Below are positions 8,910-13,819 of a stretch of 36,954 nucleotides of DNA, piece by piece; position 1 is the stretch's first letter, and every line of letters begins with the position of its first letter. Below the pieces are notes generated by a model. The model ran no database searches, had not been told where the DNA came from, and saw nothing but the letters and a program-made list of their open reading frames with translations. The stretch covers positions 1 through 36,954 of the forward strand of contig JAMPBN010000010.1 in NCBI GenBank assembly GCA_023666665.1, in the 5' to 3' direction. The position numbers and the translations under genes are program-made. The DNA comes from Prevotella sp. GTDB lineage: Bacteria; Bacteroidota; Bacteroidia; Bacteroidales; Muribaculaceae.

Positions 8910-9047
8910 TTATTCGTTGTTTTTGAGTTCTTCCACCAGGGTGTCTATGAATAACTCGATTTGAATTGAGGGGTTGTGGCGGGAGCGGCGGTAGTTTCTT
9001 AGAGCTTCGATTAACTCCCATTCTGTTTCTGTCAGTTCTTTTTTCAT
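8910..9047 (-). CDS. 45-residue cassette protein, copy 1
   Basis: A short ORF beginning MKKELTETEWELIEALRNYR. It is charged, predicted helical and acidic at the C-terminus. It is clearly paralogous to the 43-residue ORF at 10306-10437: both have LIE-LRN-RR--HNPS near the middle and end in ELK plus acidic residues. That conservation between two diverged copies is the main evidence that it is coding. It is the first gene after the promoter at 9080-9111 and precedes DUF5053 copy 1. The function is not recognised. A small partner or modulator of the DUF5053 protein is a guess from the constant pairing. Confidence 0.7.
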   Translation of the reverse strand: MKKELTETEWELIEALRNYRRSRHNPSIQIELFIDTLVEELKNNE

Positions 9048-9079
9048 TGTTTGTTATTATTAGGTTATCAATTACACTG

Positions 9080-9111
9080 CAAAGTTAGTAACATTTTTCT
9101 TATTATCCAAA
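9080..9111 (-). promoter_or_regulatory. Promoter of DUF5053 cassette 1
   Basis: Minus-strand TAACTTTG (9080-9087) and TTTG (9108-9111) spaced by 20 bases, inside a TTTGGATAAT context. The same TTTGGATA start recurs at the cassette 2 and second hicA promoters. Confidence 0.75.
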
Positions 9112-9136
9112 TTTTTCAGCAATTATTTTAACAATC

Positions 9137-9892
9137 TTATCCGAGCGATTGCACAATGGCAATTTCTCGCTCGCTCAACGCGACATGCTCAGCGGCGGCA
9201 CGCTCAGCGGCGGCACGCTCAGCGGCGGCTTTTTTACTGAGCAAAAAGCCGCCGCCATATATTCCGCCCTCTGCATTATCAAGGCTTCTAACGAAAGTGC
9301 AATCCTCAGGCTGAATGTCGAAGCTTAGGCCACGGACACATATGCGCCCTAATAAAGCCGAAGAGATTACCTCATTGGGGTAAATAATTCCGCGTTTAGA
9401 TTTAGATACTTTAATCTGAGCAGCATTAACGCGCTCATAGAGGTCTCCGGCCACCATAATCTTCGGGCGACCATTGAGCAAGTTTGTCCGAAATGAGGTT
9501 CTTACCGCGGCACCATTCTCATAGGTAATATCGCAATGGCTCACGATGAATGTTTCGGCGGGGTTAGTGGACGCGAAGAGTGTCAACGATGGGGCGAAGA
9601 GGAAATACTTGATACCTCTCGCCTGATAAAAGCGACAAATCTTAGAGAGAATGGAAAAGGGGGGATTATCCAACACGATGCACCCTTCGGGGTAATCATA
9701 ATGCTCATAATCGCCGCCCGGATAGAACGGACGGACGATGGTCTTCCCCTCCAATGGGCAAATCACATCGTCAACCCACGCCTTCACAGCATCATACACG
9801 GTCGGAGGCGTATAGCAATCATCGGTAGTTTTCTTGGGCTTGAATTTCTCAACGAAGCCATCGTAGTCCTTTAGTTTTTCGTTTCGGGTCAT
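9137..9892 (-). CDS. Adenine-specific DNA methyltransferase, EcoRI-methylase-like
   Basis: With ATG 9892 this is 251 residues. The upstream extension of the frame would run through the terminator of cassette 2. Near the start is KTTDDCYTPPTVYDAV (residues 21-36), and the catalytic motif IV DNPPF is at 75-79, typical of N6-adenine methylases. The overall pattern matches phage proteins annotated as EcoRI-family adenine methyltransferases. It probably methylates phage DNA against host restriction. No restriction enzyme gene is adjacent. Residues near the C-terminus are an Ala-Glu-Arg repeat encoded by a 15-bp tandem repeat. It is driven by a promoter of the late class (9914-9948), unlike its neighbours, so it may be made during lytic growth. 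Confidence 0.82.
   Translation of the reverse strand: MTRNEKLKDYDGFVEKFKPKKTTDDCYTPPTVYDAVKAWVDDVICPLEGKTIVRPFYPGGDYEHYDYPEGCIVLDNPPFSILSKICRFYQARGIKYFLFAPSLTLFASTNPAETFIVSHCDITYENGAAVRTSFRTNLLNGRPKIMVAGDLYERVNAAQIKVSKSKRGIIYPNEVISSALLGRICVRGLSFDIQPEDCTFVRSLDNAEGGIYGGGFLLSKKAAAERAAAERAAAEHVALSEREIAIVQSLG
9187..9230. repeat. 15-bp tandem repeat inside the methyltransferase gene
   Basis: The unit GCTCAGCGGCGGCAC is present three times (the last lacks one base). It encodes an in-frame AERAA repeat near the C-terminus. Because the unit is a multiple of three, copy-number change would alter length without a frameshift. Confidence 0.85.
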
Positions 9893-9913
9893 AGCTACAT
9901 ATCGTTTTTTTTG

Positions 9914-9948
9914 CAAAGCTACAAATACCGATTTGCGTACTAAAAGAC
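9914..9948 (-). promoter_or_regulatory. Late-class promoter of the methyltransferase
   Basis: Minus strand GTCTTTTA (9941-9948), 19 bases, TAGCTTTG (9914-9921). The upstream box overlaps the T-tail of the cassette 2 terminator. Confidence 0.7.
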
Positions 9949-9985
9949 AAAAGCGCCCCCACCGTAGAGGCGGAGGCGCGGGCGC
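9949..9985 (-). terminator. Intrinsic terminator after DUF5053 cassette 2
   Basis: Minus-strand GCGCCC and GGGCGC with inner paired CCGCC segments, followed by TTTTGTCTTTT. A near duplicate of 8551-8588. Confidence 0.72.
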
Positions 9986-10027
9986 GGTTTCGCGGCAAAG
10001 TGTAGAAATCAACCAACAAAAACCGCA

Positions 10028-10258
10028 TTACAGTTGTTCGGCTGCTTCAGTTATACGCCGGGCAATATCAAGAAGTGACTCCTTTAATTGCGTTCGCTCT
10101 TCATCGTTGAAGTCAAAGGGGCGGCCGTTGCCGTTGACATCAGTTCCGGACATCTTTTGATAGAGCCAAGCGCGTGAACGCCCGAAGTAATCTTTTGAGA
10201 GGTTTGACCAGTTGACTATCGGCAATATTGGTGCAAGCTTAGATTTCATTGTTTCCAT
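10028..10258 (-). CDS. DUF5053-like small protein, copy 2
   Basis: A 76-residue paralogue of 8636-8860. The shared core is SKDYFG-S--WLYQ, followed by a helix rich in E and L (LKESLLDIARRITEAAEQL). The first half differs from copy 1, while the WLYQ segment and the C-terminal helix are kept, which suggests a conserved fold with a varying N-terminus. ATG 10258 (METMKSK) is used; ATG 10249 is also possible. The preceding genes are the 43-residue ORF at 10306-10437 and a hairpin at 10278-10298. Confidence 0.8.
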   Translation of the reverse strand: METMKSKLAPILPIVNWSNLSKDYFGRSRAWLYQKMSGTDVNGNGRPFDFNDEERTQLKESLLDIARRITEAAEQL

Positions 10259-10277
10259 AATTCTTTATAGTGGATTA

Positions 10278-10298
10278 ACCCCACCCGGTGGGTGGGGT
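10278..10298 (-). promoter_or_regulatory. Intercistronic hairpin of cassette 2
   Basis: ACCCCACCC (10278-10286), loop GGT, GGGTGGGGT (10290-10298): a perfect 9-bp stem between the small ORF and DUF5053 copy 2. The sequence differs from cassette 1 but the position and strength match. Confidence 0.65.
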
Positions 10299-10305
10299 GG
10301 TTTGG

Positions 10306-10437
10306 TTAATCTGTTTCTTTAAGTTCTGCGAAGAGTTGGTCAAGGTATTGTTCGACTTCCCAAGAGGGATTGTGTTGTGCACGCCTGAAGTTTCTGAGTC
10401 CTTCAATCAGGTCTTGTTCTTTTGTTGTTAGTTTCAT
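10306..10437 (-). CDS. 43-residue cassette protein, copy 2
   Basis: Begins MKLTTKEQDLIEGLRNFRRA and keeps the LIE-LRN-RR--HNPS pattern of the ORF at 8910-9047, with an ELKETD end. It is charged and probably helical, with no signal peptide. It is preceded by a strong promoter (10471-10502), so its 5' leader is short (about 25-30 bases). The function is unknown. Confidence 0.7.
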   Translation of the reverse strand: MKLTTKEQDLIEGLRNFRRAQHNPSWEVEQYLDQLFAELKETD

Positions 10438-10470
10438 AAGCAGTTAATTAGTTAGTTGATTCCTACACTG

Positions 10471-10502
10471 CAAAGGTACTAATCTTTTGTATAATATCCA
10501 AA
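10471..10502 (-). promoter_or_regulatory. Promoter of DUF5053 cassette 2
   Basis: Minus-strand TACCTTTG (10471-10478), 20-base spacer, TTTG (10499-10502) in a TTTGGATATTAT context shared with cassette 1. Confidence 0.75.
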
Positions 10503-10533
10503 TTTTTCAGCATCTTTTTTCATTTTTTTTTGC

Positions 10534-10568
10534 AAAAAGCCCGCCGGGGCTTCGCAGCAGCGGCGGGC
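10534..10568 (-). terminator. Intrinsic terminator of duplicated operon, copy 1
   Basis: Minus-strand GCCCGCCG (from 10568) and CGGCGGGC (to 10539) form an 8-bp GC stem followed by TTTTTGC. Confidence 0.8.
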
Positions 10569-10614
10569 GGTGTTACATATGTAAACCTGTATGATAAAAA
10601 AATGTGTCTTCGGG

Positions 10615-10821
10615 TTAGTCGGCGGGAAGTTCCGCAAGGCAGCGGTCAATGGCCTCGCGTAGCAGCTTCAAGTCGTCGGGGTGGGTCAGCACTATCGTGC
10701 CGAGGTGGGCGTTAGGGGTGTCGGCCTTGATGACCGGGAGATGCTCAAGGTTGCCGGTGACTTCATTAAGCTGTTCTTCTACTCTTACGGTGATTTCGGG
10801 GGTGGGCATAGTTCTTTTCAT
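10615..10821 (-). CDS. Conserved 68-residue protein of the duplicated operon, copy 1
   Basis: A small soluble protein with core MPTPEITVRVEEQLNEVTGN and HPDDLKLLREAIDRCLAEL near the end. The second copy (29113-29319) has the same length and nearly the same sequence, which supports ATG 10821. A longer form could start at ATG 10884, which overlaps the stop of the membrane gene as ATGA and would add 21 residues. The second copy lacks that arrangement. The family is not recognised. It probably acts with the upstream two-TM protein, since the pair was duplicated together. Confidence 0.65.
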   Translation of the reverse strand: MKRTMPTPEITVRVEEQLNEVTGNLEHLPVIKADTPNAHLGTIVLTHPDDLKLLREAIDRCLAELPAD

Positions 10822-10880
10822 TGCAGTAAAGTTTTTAAGGGGTTGATTATTTGATTGATTTGTGTTGTCGGGCTGGGTGT

Positions 10881-11159
10881 TCATTTGCGGCCTCCTTTCT
10901 CCCGGACCAGGAAAGCCACGGCGGGAACCCACGAGGCAATCAGGGCGAGCGCCCACCATGGCGTGGGATGCAGCTCGTTCATCACGATGCTGCCAAGCAT
11001 CAGAGTGCCGCTCAGAAGCACCAGCAGCATACTGACTGCGAAGTGAGCCATATCGCTGCGGCTATTTTCGGGGGTTGATAACTTGGCTCCGGGGCGGAGT
11101 CCGTTGAGAATTACAACTTGGTCGCGGCGTCGCGTGGCCGCGCAGGTGGTTGCTTTCAT
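10881..11159 (-). CDS. Small two-helix membrane protein of the duplicated operon, copy 1
   Basis: With ATG 11159 the protein has 92 residues. An N-terminal basic, cytoplasmic-like part (ATRRRDQVVILNGLRPGAKL) precedes two hydrophobic segments, FAVSMLLVLLSGTLMLGSIV near 41-60 and WWALALIASWVPAVAFLV near 68-85. The paralogue at 29380-29643 matches over this region but not upstream, which shows that the frame open up to 11309 is not coding. The start codon directly follows an 8-base segment able to pair with the leader (11160-11364). No known family. Holin-like size is possible, but it lies far from the lysis genes. Confidence 0.65.
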   Translation of the reverse strand: MKATTCAATRRRDQVVILNGLRPGAKLSTPENSRSDMAHFAVSMLLVLLSGTLMLGSIVMNELHPTPWWALALIASWVPAVAFLVREKGGRK

Positions 11160-11364
11160 TGTAGTGCTTGTTATGAAAGTTAAACAATATGCGGAGAGAA
11201 AACAAAAACGGCTCCGCTTTCCCGTTGCACTACACTCTGAGCGAGCAGTGGGCGCATTAACGCTCCACACGGGGGTCGGAACCGTAATAATTTTGACGGC
11301 TATGGGCAAAAAAAATGCCCGCGTATGTTTGCGAGCTTCACGCCCGCTCAGTTATGTAGTGCAC
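11160..11364 (-). ncRNA. Structured leader with three mutually complementary segments, copy 1
   Basis: On the minus strand segment A (11345-11363) starts about at the transcription start. Segment B (11226-11243) pairs with A over 9 + 6 bases, closing a 138-base structure. A terminator-like stem AACGG...CCGTT plus TTTTT (11204-11226) follows B. Segment C (11160-11167, GCACTACA) touches the start codon of the membrane gene and can pair with B instead of A. This layout suits either a short RNA with a closing stem that ends at the T-run, or a switch where A-B pairing frees the start codon and B-C pairing hides it. The second copy keeps the layout with different sequences. The function is inferred. 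Confidence 0.55.
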
Positions 11365-11366
11365 CG

Positions 11367-11398
11367 CAAAGGTCGCAACAATTCCGCAAACCTGCAAG
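11367..11398 (-). promoter_or_regulatory. Promoter of the leader RNA, copy 1
   Basis: Minus-strand GACCTTTG (11367-11374; TA replaced by GA) with CTTG (11395-11398) 20 bases upstream. The whole region is identical in copy 2 (29884-29915). Confidence 0.5.
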
Positions 11399-11425
11399 CG
11401 CCGCCGCGTTAAAAAACCTTAACAA

Positions 11426-11458
11426 ACGAAAAGAGAGGCTTATCCTACGCGCCTCTCT
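11426..11458 (-). terminator. Intrinsic terminator of the 43-residue gene
   Basis: Minus-strand AGAGAGGC (11451-11458), 11-base loop, GCCTCTCT (11432-11439), then TTTTCGTTTG. Confidence 0.8.
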
Positions 11459-11472
11459 TCGGCTTTCCCTAC

Positions 11473-11604
11473 TCAGAGTTTAGCCTTTACCCAAAAGCGG
11501 AATGCTTTTGCAGTCTTCGGTAAAATGGTTTTGCCATTACGTCTGACAGATTTAGCAAACACTTCTTTATAGAGTATGCCATCGATGATTTTGTATTTCT
11601 GCAT
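11473..11604 (-). CDS. 43-residue basic protein behind an attenuator-like leader
   Basis: A short ORF beginning MQKYKIIDGILYKEVFAKS and rich in lysine and aromatic residues (KAFRFWVKAKL at the end). It is preceded by AGAAAGGAGGTGT (11611-11623 on the minus strand), a 13-base match to the 16S rRNA 3' tail, with 9 bases between GGAGG and ATG. It ends at a clear terminator. The strong ribosome site and terminator support coding despite the size. The family is not recognised. Its leader carries three hairpins and a possible 22-codon leader peptide, so it is probably tightly regulated. Confidence 0.7.
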   Translation of the reverse strand: MQKYKIIDGILYKEVFAKSVRRNGKTILPKTAKAFRFWVKAKL

Positions 11605-11610
11605 TTATTT

Positions 11611-11623
11611 ACACCTCCTTTCT
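11611..11623 (-). promoter_or_regulatory. Extended Shine-Dalgarno (13 bases) of the 43-residue gene
   Basis: AGAAAGGAGGTGT on the minus strand complements the ACACCTCCTTTCT end of Bacteroidota 16S rRNA over 13 bases. This is unusual in a phylum where most genes lack such a site. Confidence 0.7.
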
Positions 11624-11765
11624 TCGGCAGGTTGCCGATTACTGTCTCGCTCTCCTAAGCGAGACAAAAAACCCGGAGGTAGGAACTCCGGGATAATTCC
11701 TTACACGATAGGAGTCGTTAAGGAGGATTGAGGTTTGCGGAGGTGGTAAATGCAAAAACTCAAAA
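11624..11765 (-). promoter_or_regulatory. Attenuator-like leader with three hairpins and a 22-codon ORF
   Basis: Downstream of the promoter at 11775-11806 the minus transcript can encode a 22-residue peptide (ATG 11765, stop 11697-11699; no obvious Shine-Dalgarno). Its stop is 5 bases before hairpin CCCGGAG/CTCCGGG (11672-11692), which is followed by TTTTTTG: a good intrinsic terminator. Next come GTCTCGCT/AGCGAGAC (11644-11665) and TCGGCA/TGCCGA (11624-11638), then the strong ribosome site. Peptide, terminator and hairpins before a gene resemble transcription attenuation. There is no codon bias pointing to a particular amino acid. Confidence 0.5.
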
Positions 11766-11774
11766 TCATCGCTG

Positions 11775-11806
11775 CAAAGGTACGCCCAATAACTCCACAC
11801 GACAAC
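11775..11806 (-). promoter_or_regulatory. Promoter of the 43-residue gene
   Basis: Minus-strand TACCTTTG (11775-11782), 20 bases, GTTG (11803-11806). Confidence 0.6.
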
Positions 11807-11863
11807 TTTTATGCGTTAAAAATTGTAAAATTACAGCAATAAAGTTATTTTTATTCGGAAAAA

Positions 11864-11895
11864 TTTGGTTATTAATGATATTATTACTATCTTTG
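11864..11895 (+). promoter_or_regulatory. Plus-strand promoter of DUF5053 cassette 3
   Basis: TTTG (11864-11867), 20 bases, TATCTTTG (11888-11895): a full match to the Bacteroidota consensus, pointing right. It is divergent from the promoter at 11775-11806. Confidence 0.8.
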
Positions 11896-11918
11896 TAGTG
11901 TAAATAATATCAAACCAC

Positions 11919-11944
11919 AGAAAGGAGGTGTAAAAATGAAATGA
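11919..11944 (+). promoter_or_regulatory. 13-base Shine-Dalgarno and two-codon leader ORF
   Basis: AGAAAGGAGGTGT (11919-11931) complements the 16S tail over 13 bases and is best spaced (7 bases from GGAGG) for ATG 11936. That ATG opens a two-codon ORF, ATG AAA TGA. Its stop overlaps the ATG at 11941 of the next ORF as ATGA, so the main ORF could be translated by re-initiation after a minimal leader. Confidence 0.6.
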
Positions 11945-12072
11945 GACAAAAAAGAAGGTTGGTAATGATGATTTTCTCTTTACTTGACACAATCGAAAAC
12001 CAACAAAACCAACCGACTATCACAAGAATCAGAGGACTGATTTATGAACTCCTCGAAGAAATCGAAAAGTAA
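11941..12072 (+). CDS. 43-residue cassette protein, copy 3
   Basis: A short ORF beginning MRQKRRLVMMIFSLLDTIEN and ending in an acidic helix (LIYELLEEIEK). It has the length and place of the small ORFs at 8910-9047 and 10306-10437: first gene of the cassette, followed by a GC hairpin and a DUF5053-like gene. The sequence similarity is weak (a QPT/NPS segment then L-x-E-L-x-E-E), so homology is uncertain. Starts at 11941, 11965 or 11968 are possible. The function is unknown. Confidence 0.5.
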   Translation: MRQKRRLVMMIFSLLDTIENQQNQPTITRIRGLIYELLEEIEK

Positions 12073-12080
12073 CACCAAAG

Positions 12081-12102
12081 CCCCCGGAAACAGGACCGGG
12101 GG
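12081..12102 (+). promoter_or_regulatory. Intercistronic hairpin of cassette 3
   Basis: CCCCCGG (12081-12087), 8-base loop, CCGGGGG (12096-12102), between the small ORF and DUF5053 copy 3. The position matches the hairpins of cassettes 1 and 2. Confidence 0.6.
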
Positions 12103-12118
12103 CAAATTTACAAATATT

Positions 12119-12442
12119 ATGGAAAATAAAAAAATCACCTTTGAGCAGCTTAATGACCCGGCGTTTCGTCGCGCTCAGTTAATCAGCGAAAAATCCGGTG
12201 CAACATGGATTGCATTCCTGGAACTTAACGGCCTCATAAATAAAACTCAACTCGCTGACCAATATTTTCAGCGAACCCAAGCATGGCTATCACAAAAGTT
12301 GAATGGCTGCGAGGTCTGCAAGAAAAAGGCAGCGTTTACCGAGGCGGAGTATCATCAGCTGGCCGAAGCGTTCCGCGACATTGCGCGGCGGCTCAGCGCC
12401 CATGCCGATGAGATTGACGCTGCCGCCCTCGAATCCGAATAA
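12119..12442 (+). CDS. DUF5053-like protein, copy 3 (N-terminally extended)
   Basis: With ATG 12119 (MENKKITFEQLNDPAFRRAQ) the protein has 107 residues, about 30 more than the other copies. The frame is open to ATG 12044, but that start would overlap the small ORF and read through the hairpin. The family core is seen as KTQLADQYFQRTQAWLSQKLNG followed by TEAEYHQLAEAFRDIARRLS. KDYFG-S-SWLYQ in the paralogues aligns with ADQYFQRTQAWLSQ. It is on the plus strand, opposite to the other two. A terminator follows at 12463-12501. Confidence 0.72.
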   Translation: MENKKITFEQLNDPAFRRAQLISEKSGATWIAFLELNGLINKTQLADQYFQRTQAWLSQKLNGCEVCKKKAAFTEAEYHQLAEAFRDIARRLSAHADEIDAAALESE

Positions 12443-12462
12443 CCGGAACACCCGAAACTGTA

Positions 12463-12501
12463 AAAATAAGCACGGATCGCCAAGACTTCCGGGCTTATTT
12501 T
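12463..12501. terminator. Bidirectional terminator, copy 1 of a repeated element
   Basis: AAAATAAGCACGGA (12463-12476), an 11-base loop with GCCAAGACT, and TCCGGGCTTATTTT (12488-12501), one mismatch in 14. It has A and T runs on both sides, so it can act on either strand. The same element, loop included, is at 13410-13448. Confidence 0.8.
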
Positions 12502-12596
12502 GCAGGGGGGGGAAAAGCAACCCCGCCGCTGATGGGCGAGGCTGCGATGCACATTTATATTAGAAGCAGACCCGTCGCGGGTCGATTTCTCAGGGG

Positions 12597-12992
12597 TTAG
12601 AAGCTGGCAGCAGCGAGTTCGGTCGCAATGCTATGGATGGCTTTTTCAAGTTTCAGATATTGTCCTTCTCCGGCATTCACAACTCCGGAGGTGTACTTAC
12701 GCATAAGCGAGGGGTTAATTCCTGCACGTTCAGCGATACGCGAAACATTCAAAAAGTCGAAATATTCAAAAAAAGATTTCATATCATAGTGATAAACGAA
12801 CTCCGGTTCGGGAGTTTGTTTACCTTGTTCTTTTAGCATCTGACGAATTTCATCGAACGCTTCAAGCATATCAGCCTTGGCCTCACGTGGGTTCATGCCA
12901 TAGCCGGTAAGGGTGAAGTCCGGAAGTTCGTCAACCATGTAGCAAGAACATCCGCCATCTTTCGCCATTTCAAAAACGATATTTACTTTCAT
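12597..12992 (-). CDS. hicB: HicB-like antitoxin, copy 1
   Basis: A 131-residue protein. The N-terminal part (residues 1-55) resembles the HicB partial RNase-H fold (VFEMAKDGG then DELPDFTLTGYGMNPREAKADM). The C-terminal part is a helix-turn-helix (NVSRIAERAGINPSLMRKYTSG, about 82-103). HicB neutralises HicA and autoregulates. It lies downstream of hicA, separated by 136 bases that carry two hairpins, so it may not simply be co-transcribed. A paralogue is at 30003-30401, sharing the FEY--FNVS and GIN-SLMR patterns. Confidence 0.82.
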   Translation of the reverse strand: MKVNIVFEMAKDGGCSCYMVDELPDFTLTGYGMNPREAKADMLEAFDEIRQMLKEQGKQTPEPEFVYHYDMKSFFEYFDFLNVSRIAERAGINPSLMRKYTSGVVNAGEGQYLKLEKAIHSIATELAAASF

Positions 12993-13019
12993 ATTATTAA
13001 AGTTTGATGATTGTCAGAT

Positions 13020-13103
13020 AAAAAAGGGAGTTTTGAGGCTCCCCTTTATTGGTAATGTCAATCGCTTACAAAGAAGAAAATAGGGGGAGGGGTTGCTCCC
13101 CCT
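13020..13103 (-). promoter_or_regulatory. Two hairpins between hicA and hicB (copy 1)
   Basis: AGGGGGAG/CTCCCCCT (13082-13089 and 13096-13103) with ATTTTC after it on the minus strand, then an AAAGGGGAG/CTCCCTTT stem (about 13026-13048) followed by TTTTTTAT. Both look like terminators or attenuators placed after the toxin and before the antitoxin. I see no strong TAnnTTTG promoter between them and hicB. Confidence 0.55.
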
Positions 13104-13128
13104 CTTTAATCGGAATCAAGCACCCGGA

Positions 13129-13314
13129 TTATTTTAATCCGGCAGCTTTGCGGACGCTGCGAGCCGTTGGCATCGGAACTTCTTTTGAGCCGTGATGGCC
13201 CAAAGGAATAAGTTTACCGGTAATGGGTGAGAACCAAAGGAGATGATTTCCACCCTTGCGGGCAACGTAGCATCCGGCGGCCTTAAGTTCGGCCTCTAAT
13301 TCGGAATACTTCAT
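13129..13314 (-). CDS. hicA: HicA-like toxin, copy 1
   Basis: With ATG 13314 this is a 61-residue HicA mRNA interferase (dsRBD-like fold). MKYSELEAELKAAGCYVARK starts the first helix and strand. GGNHLLWFSP holds the conserved histidine (residue 23). HHGSKEVPMPTARSVRKAAGL is the usual HicA end. The frame extends upstream to 13371, but that start is above the promoter (13349-13356). It is followed by hicB. Confidence 0.85.
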   Translation of the reverse strand: MKYSELEAELKAAGCYVARKGGNHLLWFSPITGKLIPLGHHGSKEVPMPTARSVRKAAGLK

Positions 13315-13348
13315 AATGTAAATGTGCGATTGTTTATTATCAACACTG

Positions 13349-13380
13349 CAAAGGTAGCATTTTTGCTCCATATTTGCAAA
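13349..13380 (-). promoter_or_regulatory. Promoter of hicA copy 1
   Basis: Minus-strand TACCTTTG (13349-13356), 20 bases, TTTG (13377-13380). Confidence 0.75.
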
Positions 13381-13409
13381 TTATTACGCAAAAAAATTGC
13401 GAAGATGTA

Positions 13410-13448
13410 AAAATAAGCACGGATAGCCAAGACTTCCGTGCTTATTTT
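13410..13448. terminator. Bidirectional terminator, copy 2 of the repeated element
   Basis: AAAATAAGCACGGA (13410-13423) and TCCGTGCTTATTTT (13435-13448) pair over 14 bases without mismatch. The loop contains GCCAAGACT as in copy 1. The stop codon of the spanin gene lies inside the right arm. It ends the late lysis operon. Confidence 0.88.
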
Positions 13449-13819
13449 GTCATTTTGCGGTAGTAGAGCAGCGTGGTGAATGCCAGGGCGAGGAGCGCCC
13501 AGCCGCCGAGGGAGAGCTTGACGCGCTGCCAGGGGGTGAGCTTGGCGGGGACTTCGCGGTTAACCACCTGCGTGATGGTGTCGGTCTGCATCACCGTGTC
13601 GCGCACCACGCTGACGCGCCAGCGGTCGCGCCATCGCAGCTCCCGAATGGTGTCACCTGCCCTATCGATGATGACCGAGTCGCGCACCAGCAGGGTGTCG
13701 GAACTGTGCAACGTGTGATAAAAATCGTGTGAGTTCTCCACCGGAACGTATTCTATCGTCCGGCAAGATGATAGAAAGATAATAGATAAGAGATAAAAGA
13801 GAATAGATGCCTGTTTCAT
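13442..13819 (-). CDS. Rz/spanin-like lipoprotein
   Basis: With ATG 13819 (overlapping the lysozyme stop as ATGA) the protein has 125 residues. A lipoprotein signal (KQASILFYLLSIIFLSSC) has a lipobox LSSC and Cys at residue 19. The middle is polar and strand-rich. A hydrophobic segment (WALLALAFTTLLYY) near the C-terminus ends in KMTK. A lipid anchor plus a TM segment directly after lysozyme and holin suggests a unimolecular spanin joining the inner and outer membranes at lysis. An alternative start is ATG 13828. The role is inferred from topology and position. Confidence 0.65.
   Translation of the reverse strand: MKQASILFYLLSIIFLSSCRTIEYVPVENSHDFYHTLHSSDTLLVRDSVIIDRAGDTIRELRWRDRWRVSVVRDTVMQTDTITQVVNREVPAKLTPWQRVKLSLGGWALLALAFTTLLYYRKMTK

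Larger units (their letters stand above)
10533..11422 (-). repeat. Duplicated membrane-protein operon, copy 1
   Basis: This segment (terminator, 68-residue gene, two-TM gene, structured leader, promoter) recurs at 29030-29940 in the same orientation, 18.5 kb away. The terminator, the 68-residue gene, the core of the membrane gene and the promoter are nearly identical. The linker between the genes and the leader core differ. Recombination between the copies could delete the structural genes. Confidence 0.9.

Noticed and set aside
10881-11309. Longer form of the two-TM protein (142 codons)
   Set aside because: The extra N-terminal part lies in the structured leader and is not similar to the copy 2 extension.
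11160-11364. Retron or diversity-generating retroelement RNA
   Set aside because: The 5'/3' pairing looked like a1/a2 repeats, but no reverse transcriptase gene exists in the window.
11751-11840. Plus-strand 29-codon ORF (MQKLKIIAAK) behind GGAGGTGG
   Set aside because: It crosses the minus promoter and has no plus promoter; the resemblance of its first residues to the 43-residue protein is probably chance.
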